A stretch of 9,601 bases of DNA, from the NCBI GenBank assembly GCA_035540755.1, contig DATLGD010000104.1, forward strand, positions 1 to 9,601. The letters run 5' to 3'. Shown in pieces: positions 1 to 4,615 of the stretch. The translations under genes were made by a program, and so were the position numbers. Below the pieces are notes generated by a model. The model was not told where the DNA came from and ran no database searches. It was given only the letters and a program-made list of their open reading frames with translations. The DNA comes from DATLGD01 sp035540755. Its GTDB lineage: Bacteria > Actinomycetota > Actinomycetes > Mycobacteriales > SCTD01. The number at the start of each line of letters is the position of its first letter. The first letter of the stretch is position 1.

Positions 1-783
1 CTCGGGGGAGGAGGCGCCGGCCGGCGGCTCCGGGGCCCGCTGCTCGACGAGCACCGTGCCGCCGGGGGCCACGACGCGGAAGGCGTCGCGGGACGTGTCG
101 CCCTCGCGTGGCGCGAGCAGCAGTCCGTCCTCGCCGTCGACGCCGTCGCCGTCGCCGTGCACGTAGCCCGGCGTGGTCCCAGGGGCCGACAGGACCAGCA
201 GGCGCGACACCTCGTCGCCCGGCAGGGCGATGCCCAGGCCGAACGTGCGCTCGCCCAGCAGCTCGTCGCGCAGCACCTCGGGACCGGCCTCGCTCTCGGA
301 CGCGACCGCCCAGTGCCAGGGCCCCTCGCCGTCGCGGGCGAGGAAGACCAGCGTGGCGACGCCGGAGGGCTCGAAGACCTCGGCCCACAGCGGCACCAGC
401 TCGACGTCGGCCGGGTCCGCGCCCTGCGTCGCGGCCCACTGCACGGTCGTGGCCTCCTGCATCGCCTCGCGGGCGCTGTCGGAGCCGCGGAACGGCCACA
501 GGTGGCCGGCGTGGAGGTCGTAGCGCTCCTGCGGGGCCGCCGTCTCCTGCGGCGCGGCCATCGACGGCGGGCCGCTGTCGCGCGTCAGGCTGGAGGCGAC
601 GAGCGGGCCGCCGAGGCCGAGGGCGCTCACGGCGAGAGCCGAGCCGGCCACGGTGGCGGCGACGCGCTGGCGGCGGAGCCGCTTGGCGCGGCGCTCGACG
701 CCGGAGAAGAAGTCGGGCGACAGCCCGACGCCGTCGGTGCGGGACGAGAACGCGGTGCGCAGCTCGTCGTCGAGGGGGCTCAT
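1..783 (-). CDS. Putative membrane-anchored regulator of the adjacent SigE-family sigma factor (3' end outside window)
   Basis: The frame reads 261 codons from the ATG at 783-781 and is still open at the left edge, so the C-terminus is missing. Residues 1-40 are a charged, presumably cytoplasmic segment ending in an Arg-rich stretch (RRAKRLRRQR). Residues about 41-65 form one hydrophobic, Ala/Gly/Leu-rich membrane segment. The rest is a presumably extracytoplasmic domain with no family I recognise, including an acidic DGDGVDGEDG loop at 211-220. The start overlaps the sigma factor stop as ATGA (780-783), which implies translational coupling. By position and topology it is probably an anti-sigma factor or other sensor for that sigma factor. 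The N-terminal part has no HxxxCxxC zinc motif, so it is not a classical ZAS anti-sigma. The function is inferred from context only. Confidence 0.72.
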   Translation of the reverse strand, partial: MSPLDDELRTAFSSRTDGVGLSPDFFSGVERRAKRLRRQRVAATVAGSALAVSALGLGGPLVASSLTRDSGPPSMAAPQETAAPQERYDLHAGHLWPFRGSDSAREAMQEATTVQWAATQGADPADVELVPLWAEVFEPSGVATLVFLARDGEGPWHWAVASESEAGPEVLRDELLGERTFGLGIALPGDEVSRLLVLSAPGTTPGYVHGDGDGVDGEDGLLLAPREGDTSRDAFRVVAPGGTVLVEQRAPEPPAGASSPE

Positions 784-1337
784 GCCAGTGCTCCGGTGCT
801 GGGGACGGACTCGGGGAGGGCGGCGCGGGGGTCGTCGCGCAGGCCGGACGTGTCGCGCAGCTTGGCGAGCGCCCGGGAGGTGGCGGACTTCACGGTGCCG
901 ACGGAGACGCCCATGACCTCGGCGGTCTCGGCCTCGGAGAGGTCCTCGTAGTAGCGCAGGACGACCATCGCCCGCTGCCGCTTGGGCAGCCCGGCGAGCG
1001 CCGTCCAGAGCGCGTCGTGCAGGGAGATGTCATGGGCGATGTCAGGCACAGCGTCCCGGCCGACGGCCCGCTCCGGCAGCTCGCCGGTCGGGTGCTCGTC
1101 CACCTTGCGCTTGCGCCACCAGCTCGTGCGGGTGTTCACCATGACCCGCCGCACGTAGCCGTCGAGGGCCTCCTGCTCCCGGACCTTCGTCCAGCTCAGG
1201 TAGGTCTTCGCCAGCGCCGTCTGCAGCAGGTCCTCCGCGTCCGCCCGGTTGCCGGTGAGGGCGTAGGCCGTCCTCATCAGCGCGGGCGAGCGCGCGGCGA
1301 CGTAGGACCTGAAGTCCTCCCTCGCCTCTGCGTCCAC
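780..1337 (-). CDS. SigE-family ECF RNA polymerase sigma factor
   Basis: A 185-aa protein of normal ECF length. Sigma region 2 lies at about residues 8-78: it contains the DAEDLLQ core-binding helix at 33-39 and the Trp/Arg-rich -10-recognising segment near 71-78 (TSWWRKRK). Region 4 lies at about 105-160, with LPKRQRAMVVLRYYEDLS followed by the helix-turn-helix AEVMGVSVGTVKSATSRAL. The overall pattern matches the actinobacterial SigE-family group (TIGR02983-like). It should direct RNA polymerase to a small stress or envelope regulon; the target genes are unknown. The start is GTG at 1337-1335, preceded at a suitable distance by a GGAGGGGGAGA-type Shine-Dalgarno on the minus strand. The stop overlaps the start of the downstream membrane protein by four bases. 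An ECF-like promoter and a perfect inverted repeat lie upstream, so autoregulation is possible. Confidence 0.93.
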   Translation of the reverse strand: MDAEAREDFRSYVAARSPALMRTAYALTGNRADAEDLLQTALAKTYLSWTKVREQEALDGYVRRVMVNTRTSWWRKRKVDEHPTGELPERAVGRDAVPDIAHDISLHDALWTALAGLPKRQRAMVVLRYYEDLSEAETAEVMGVSVGTVKSATSRALAKLRDTSGLRDDPRAALPESVPSTGALA

Positions 1338-1354
1338 GGGTCTCTCCCCCTCCA

Positions 1355-1379
1355 GGGACCGGGCCGACTGCCCGGTCTC
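1355..1379. repeat. Perfect inverted repeat in the sigma factor leader
   Basis: GACCGGGC (1357-1364) and GCCCGGTC (1370-1377) are perfect 8-base arms around a 5-base spacer. One G-T and one G-C pair extend them to 1355-1379. The structure abuts the Shine-Dalgarno of the minus-strand sigma gene. It could be a leader hairpin that limits access to that site, or a dimeric operator. The pairing is seen directly; the role is inferred. Confidence 0.55.
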
Positions 1380-1388
1380 ACCCCCCAG

Positions 1389-1415
1389 GACGCCGTCGGG
1401 CCCCGGGAGGTTGCC
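1389..1415 (-). promoter_or_regulatory. Candidate ECF-type promoter for the sigma factor gene
   Basis: On the minus strand GGCAACC (1415-1409) is followed after 16 bases by CGTC (1392-1389). ECF promoters commonly read GGAAC(C)-N15-17-CGT(C/T), so there is one mismatch in the -35 element. Transcription would start near 1382 and place the inverted repeat at 1355-1379 in the leader. It fits autoregulation of an ECF operon, but such short motifs occur by chance in G+C-rich DNA. Confidence 0.3.
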
Positions 1416-1419
1416 TCCC
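1405..1419. repeat. Short perfect inverted repeat upstream of murA
   Basis: GGGAGG (1405-1410) and CCTCCC (1414-1419) surround TTG. The repeat ends directly before the TAGACT -10-like hexamer of murA and includes the candidate -35 element of the sigma gene. Bound by a protein, it could affect both divergent genes. GGGAGG is 21 bases before the murA ATG, too far to act as its ribosome binding site. Confidence 0.4.
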
Positions 1420-1425
1420 TAGACT
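1420..1425 (+). promoter_or_regulatory. -10 element for probably leaderless murA
   Basis: TAGACT matches the actinobacterial TANNNT -10 pattern and ends six bases before the murA ATG at 1432. Transcription would then start at or within a base or two of the ATG. There is no Shine-Dalgarno at normal spacing, which fits leaderless translation, a common arrangement in actinobacteria. No good -35 box is visible. Confidence 0.5.
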
Positions 1426-1431
1426 GCCCGG

Positions 1432-2730
1432 ATGGCCGCCGTCCCGGAGCGCTTCGTCGTGCACGGCGGCGCGCGCCTGTCCGGCGAGGTCGCGGTGACC
1501 GGCGCGAAGAACAGCGTCCTCAAGCTCATGGCGGCCGCGCTGCTCGCCGAGGGCACGACGACGCTGACCGCCGTCCCCGACATCCTCGACGTCACGATCA
1601 TGAGCGAGGTGCTGCGCCGGCTCGGGTGCGGCGTCGACAGAGCCGACGGCCAGCTGCGCATCGACGTCCCCGAGCGCTTGGGGCACGAGGCGGACTACGA
1701 CCTGGTCCGGCGGATGCGCGCTTCCATCGCGGTGCTGGGCCCGCTCGTCGCCCGGTGCGGCGAGGCCAAGGTGGCCCTCCCCGGGGGTGACGCGATCGGG
1801 TCGCGCGGCCTCGACATGCACGTGGCCGGCCTGATCAAGCTCGGCGCCACGGTCGAGAGCGAGCACGGCTACCTCATCGCACGGGCGCCCCGGCTCACCG
1901 GCGCGCAGGTCTGGCTGGACTTCCCCAGCGTCGGCGCCACCGAGAACCTGCTCATGGCCGCGGTCCTCGCCAAGGGCACCACGACCATCGACAACGCCGC
2001 GCGGGAGCCGGAGATCGTCGACCTGTGCGACCTGCTGGTGCAGATGGGCGCATCGATCGGGGGCATCGGCACGTCGACGCTCGAGATCGACGGCGTCGAG
2101 TCCCTGCGCCCGGTCGAGCTGCACGCGACCGTCCCCGACCGGATCGTGGCCGGCACCTGGGCCTTCGCCGCAGCTCTCACCGGTGGCGACGTCACCGTTC
2201 GGGGCGGACGGATCGAGCACCTCGAGATCGCGCTCGGCAAGCTGACGTCGGCCGGCGCGCAGGTGTCCCCGGCCGACGACGGCGACGGGTTCCGGGTGCA
2301 GATGGACGGTCGGCCGCGTTCGGTCGACGTCGTGACGCTGCCCTACCCGGGCTTCCCGACCGATCTCCAGCCGATGGTGCTGGCCCTCAACGCGGTTGCC
2401 GACGGCACGGCGATGGTCACCGAGAACGTCTTCGAGGCGCGCTGGATGTTCGTCAACGAGCTGACCCGGTTGGGCGCCGACGTGCGTACCGACGGCCACC
2501 ACGCGGTGGTGCGCGGGCGCGAGCGGCTGTCCGGTGCGCCGGTGACCGCGCACGACATCCGGGCCGGCGCGGCCCTGGTGCTCGCCGGGCTGGTCGCCGA
2601 CGGCATCACCACGGTCGCGGAGGTCCACCACGTCGACCGCGGCTACGAGGGCTTCGTGGACAAGCTGCGGGCCCTCGGGGCCGACGTCCGGCGCGAGCCG
2701 GCGCCGGTCGAGGCTCCGCTCGAGGGCTGA
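1432..2730 (+). CDS. murA: UDP-N-acetylglucosamine 1-carboxyvinyltransferase (fosfomycin-insensitive type)
   Basis: A full-length 432-aa cytoplasmic enzyme that transfers enolpyruvate from phosphoenolpyruvate to UDP-GlcNAc, the first committed step of peptidoglycan synthesis. Family landmarks are all present: GAKN with Lys26-Asn27; RASIAVLGPLVAR from about residue 96; the active-site loop PGGDAIGSRGLDMH at 117-130; the catalytic-type Asp311 in FPTDLQPM; and Arg403 in VDRGYEGF near the C-terminus. The loop residue that is Cys115 in E. coli MurA is Asp120 here. That substitution is known from Mycobacterium tuberculosis MurA and makes the enzyme insensitive to fosfomycin. The start is the ATG at 1432, six bases after a -10-like hexamer, so translation is probably leaderless. 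It is divergent from the sigma factor gene and convergent with the small membrane protein gene downstream. Confidence 0.97.
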   Translation: MAAVPERFVVHGGARLSGEVAVTGAKNSVLKLMAAALLAEGTTTLTAVPDILDVTIMSEVLRRLGCGVDRADGQLRIDVPERLGHEADYDLVRRMRASIAVLGPLVARCGEAKVALPGGDAIGSRGLDMHVAGLIKLGATVESEHGYLIARAPRLTGAQVWLDFPSVGATENLLMAAVLAKGTTTIDNAAREPEIVDLCDLLVQMGASIGGIGTSTLEIDGVESLRPVELHATVPDRIVAGTWAFAAALTGGDVTVRGGRIEHLEIALGKLTSAGAQVSPADDGDGFRVQMDGRPRSVDVVTLPYPGFPTDLQPMVLALNAVADGTAMVTENVFEARWMFVNELTRLGADVRTDGHHAVVRGRERLSGAPVTAHDIRAGAALVLAGLVADGITTVAEVHHVDRGYEGFVDKLRALGADVRREPAPVEAPLEG

Positions 2731-2749
2731 GGGCGCCGCCGCTCGAGAG

Positions 2750-3100
2750 CTAGCTGCGCACCAGCGCGCTGGCGCGCGGCGCGTCGCTGCGGAAGACCAT
2801 CAGCTGCCAGCTCCGCTCCGCGGCTGTGCCGCCGGCCGGCCCGCCGTGGGTGACCGTGCAGCGGATGCCGGCTGAGCGCAGCACGTCGCGCAGCATCGCG
2901 GCGTCCTGCTCGGTGCGGACCGAGGCGACCGGCACCAGCAGGCCGTAGTCGCCCCTGGCCGCCGCCCGGGTCCGGGCCCGCGCCGTGCGCTCGTCTCGGG
3001 TGGACGTCGAGAAGACCCAGCGGCACAGCAGGACGATCACGCCGAGCGCGAGCAGGGCCGCTGCCGGCCCGATCATGTAGTGGTAGCTGGGGACGATCAC
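2750..3100 (-). CDS. Small single-pass membrane protein with DUF2007-like domain
   Basis: A 116-aa protein. Residues about 9-30 (MIGPAAALLALGVIVLLCRWVF) form one membrane segment, followed by an Arg-rich linker (RDERTARARTRAAARG). The soluble C-terminal part, about 52-112, reads LLVPVASVRTEQDAAMLRDVLRSAGIRCTV and then WQLMVFRSDAPRASAL. That pattern of strand, helix, AGI, strand, then a short second unit resembles DUF2007, the 'putative prokaryotic signal transducing protein' family, though the match is by eye and the function of that family is unknown. The positive charges after the membrane segment favour a cytoplasmic C-terminal domain. The start is GTG at 3100-3098, supported by AGGAG seven bases upstream on the minus strand. 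An ATG at 3076 has no such site. Confidence 0.72.
   Translation of the reverse strand: MIVPSYHYMIGPAAALLALGVIVLLCRWVFSTSTRDERTARARTRAAARGDYGLLVPVASVRTEQDAAMLRDVLRSAGIRCTVTHGGPAGGTAAERSWQLMVFRSDAPRASALVRS
2753..2780. terminator. Imperfect inverted repeat at the murA / small-membrane-protein junction
   Basis: Two 14-base arms (2753-2766 and 2767-2780) pair at 12 positions, with one G-T and one A-C mismatch. The centre is the perfect palindrome CCAGCGCGCTGG (2761-2772). It lies in the last codons of the minus-strand gene, 22 bases past the murA stop, where a bidirectional terminator would be expected. There is no T-run and no loop in the perfect core, so the termination role is uncertain. Confidence 0.3.
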
Positions 3101-3309
3101 GGCTGCGCTCCTGCTAGCGGCTCGCGCCGGGGCTCCCGGCGGGACGTCCGGAGTCTGTCACCGACGGGCGTCCTTCGCCGGTCGAGCCCGGCGCGCCTGC
3201 TCGCACCGCGACCCCGGGTGTGGCATGACGGACGTGCCGGGAGCCGTTCCTTGCGTCTTCCTCGACGAGACCGTCGTCGCAGGGCGCGGCGCGACCCGGG
3301 GGAGAAGCC

Positions 3310-3657
3310 GTGCCGAGGACTTCGTACGCCGTCCGTCCCGATCTCGTGCTCACCGAGCAGGTGCCCGGCGCGCTGGTCGCCCTCACCGGGCGGCTCGACG
3401 TCAGCGCAGCAGCCGACGCGCGCCTGGCGCTCGCCAGCGCCGTCGCCGCAGGCACCGGTGAGCTGGTGCTCGACGTCGCCGGGCTGACCGCCGTCGACGC
3501 CACCGGCCTCGGCGTGCTCGTCGGAGCGCACCGGGCGGCCGGCCGCGCGGGGCGCACGCTGGTGCTGCTCGACGTGCCGCTGCCGATCGGCCGGCTGCTG
3601 TTCATCACCCGGCTCTCGCGGGTGCTGCGGACAGCCTCGTCCGCCTCCTGCGCCTGA
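3310..3657 (+). CDS. STAS-domain protein, anti-sigma factor antagonist type
   Basis: A 115-aa protein made of a single STAS domain. It shows the typical N-terminal strand pattern (GALVALTGRLDVSAAADARLAL), then ELVLDVAGLTAVDATGLGVLV at 51-71 and a C-terminal half (GRTLVLLDVPLPIGRLLFITRL). The loop that carries the phosphorylated Ser in SpoIIAA (DSSG) reads D63-A-T65-G here, so Thr65 is an acceptable phosphosite. Family members bind anti-sigma kinases when dephosphorylated and so release a sigma factor; no kinase or sigma partner is next to it. The GTG start at 3310 is preceded by GGGGGAG at normal spacing. The zinc protease gene follows after 55 bases on the same strand and may be cotranscribed. 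Confidence 0.85.
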   Translation: MPRTSYAVRPDLVLTEQVPGALVALTGRLDVSAAADARLALASAVAAGTGELVLDVAGLTAVDATGLGVLVGAHRAAGRAGRTLVLLDVPLPIGRLLFITRLSRVLRTASSASCA

Positions 3658-3712
3658 GCTGACCCGCGGACCGGGGCTCCAGTCGCTGTCGACCGCGGCC
3701 GATGCCGGACGG

Positions 3713-4540
3713 GTGCAGCAGGACTTCTTCGGCGGGCCGCTCCCGCCCGCCGCGCCCCGAGCGGTGCCGCGCCCGCCGACGCCTGCACCCCGCCGCCGCG
3801 GCCCGCTGACGATCGCCCTGCTCGTGGTGCCGGCGGTGTCCGGCCTCCTGCTGGCCATGACGCTGCGTGCGGAGGCGCTGCCGGACGTCCGGCAGGTGGA
3901 GGCACCGGCGCCGGCCGCCGACGGCTGGGGCCCCTCCTGGGTGGACGACCGCGGCCGGCCGGTGCGCTGGGACCCCTGCGCACCCATCGGCTACGTCGTC
4001 AACCCCGGCTGGATGCCGCAGCGCGGGCGCGAGGACCTCGCCGAGGCGCTGCGCCGCATCTCGGCGGTGAGCGGCCTGTCGTTCGTGGACGAGGGCGACA
4101 CCGACGAGCTGCCCGGTCGAGGCCGCCCGGCCTACCAGCCCGAGCGGTACGGGGAGCGCTGGGCGCCGGTGCTCGTGGCCTGGGTGCCGCCCTCGGCCAC
4201 CGACCTCGGGCTCGGAGGAGGGGTGCAGGGCCTGGCGTCGACGACGGCGGTCCCGACGCCGGCCGGCGGCTCACTGGTGAGCGCACAGGTGGCCCTGGAC
4301 GCCGAGCGGCGCCTCGCGTCCGGCTTCGGGCCGGGAGCCACCGAGGGCGAGGTGCTGCTGCACGAGCTGGCGCACGCCGTCGGGCTGGGCCACGTCGACG
4401 ACCCGACCCAGGTCATGTACTACCGGACCACCAACAGCGAGAGCGAGTTCGGTGCCGGCGACCGGGCCGGGCTGCGGGCGCTGGGTGCGGCGTCGGGCTG
4501 CCGGCCCGCCCCGGCCGCCAGGGACCTGTCGCGCAGGTGA
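3713..4540 (+). CDS. Membrane-anchored matrixin-type zinc metalloprotease
   Basis: A 275-aa protein. Residues 1-30 are a Pro/Arg-rich cytoplasmic tail, and 31-51 (PLTIALLVVPAVSGLLLAMTL) form one membrane segment without an obvious signal peptidase site, so the topology is probably type II with the catalytic domain outside. The domain starts with RPVRWDPCAPIGYVVNP (82-98), as in actinobacterial matrixin-like proteins. It ends with the metzincin zinc motif HELAHAVGLGH at 217-227 (His217, His221, His227, catalytic Glu218) and a Met-turn at VMYY (Met235). Cys89 and Cys263 could form a disulfide. The substrate is unknown. The GTG start at 3713 has only a weak GGACGG upstream, so the exact start is uncertain. 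An 18-bp perfect palindrome (3878-3895) lies inside the gene just after the membrane segment. Confidence 0.85.
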   Translation: MQQDFFGGPLPPAAPRAVPRPPTPAPRRRGPLTIALLVVPAVSGLLLAMTLRAEALPDVRQVEAPAPAADGWGPSWVDDRGRPVRWDPCAPIGYVVNPGWMPQRGREDLAEALRRISAVSGLSFVDEGDTDELPGRGRPAYQPERYGERWAPVLVAWVPPSATDLGLGGGVQGLASTTAVPTPAGGSLVSAQVALDAERRLASGFGPGATEGEVLLHELAHAVGLGHVDDPTQVMYYRTTNSESEFGAGDRAGLRALGAASGCRPAPAARDLSRR

Positions 4541-4568
4541 GCCGGGCCACCGCTGCCCGGCGTGGCCC
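4541..4568 (+). terminator. Stem-loop after the protease gene with two alternative pairings
   Basis: Directly after the stop, GCCGGGC (4541-4547) can pair with GCCCGGC (4555-4561) around a 7-base loop. Alternatively GGGCCAC (4544-4550) can pair with GTGGCCC (4562-4568) around an 11-base loop. Both stems are perfect 7-mers and exclude each other because they share 4544-4547. A short C-rich stretch follows, with no T-run. It is most likely the end of the protease transcript. Confidence 0.4.
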
Positions 4569-4579
4569 CCGTCACTCCC

Positions 4580-4595
4580 TACACTCGGTGATCAC
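4580..4595 (+). promoter_or_regulatory. Candidate mutase promoter with palindromic operator at the start site
   Basis: TACACT (4580-4585) matches the TANNNT -10 pattern. The 8-bp perfect palindrome GTGATCAC (4588-4595) follows at the expected transcription start, a typical repressor position. No clear -35 box is seen. A Shine-Dalgarno GAGGGA (4604-4609) sits six bases before the ATG at 4616. Confidence 0.4.
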
Positions 4596-4615
4596 TGACG
4601 AGCGAGGGACGAAGC

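Noticed and set aside
108..1790. A long plus-strand open frame across the sigma factor region
   Set aside because: Arg/Ala/Gly-rich composition without any domain; it lies antisense to the sigma and membrane protein genes and out of frame with murA. A typical by-product of high G+C content.
3097..3987. Two long minus-strand frames across the STAS gene and the protease start
   Set aside because: Pro/Arg/Ser-rich translations without domains, antisense to two well-supported genes.
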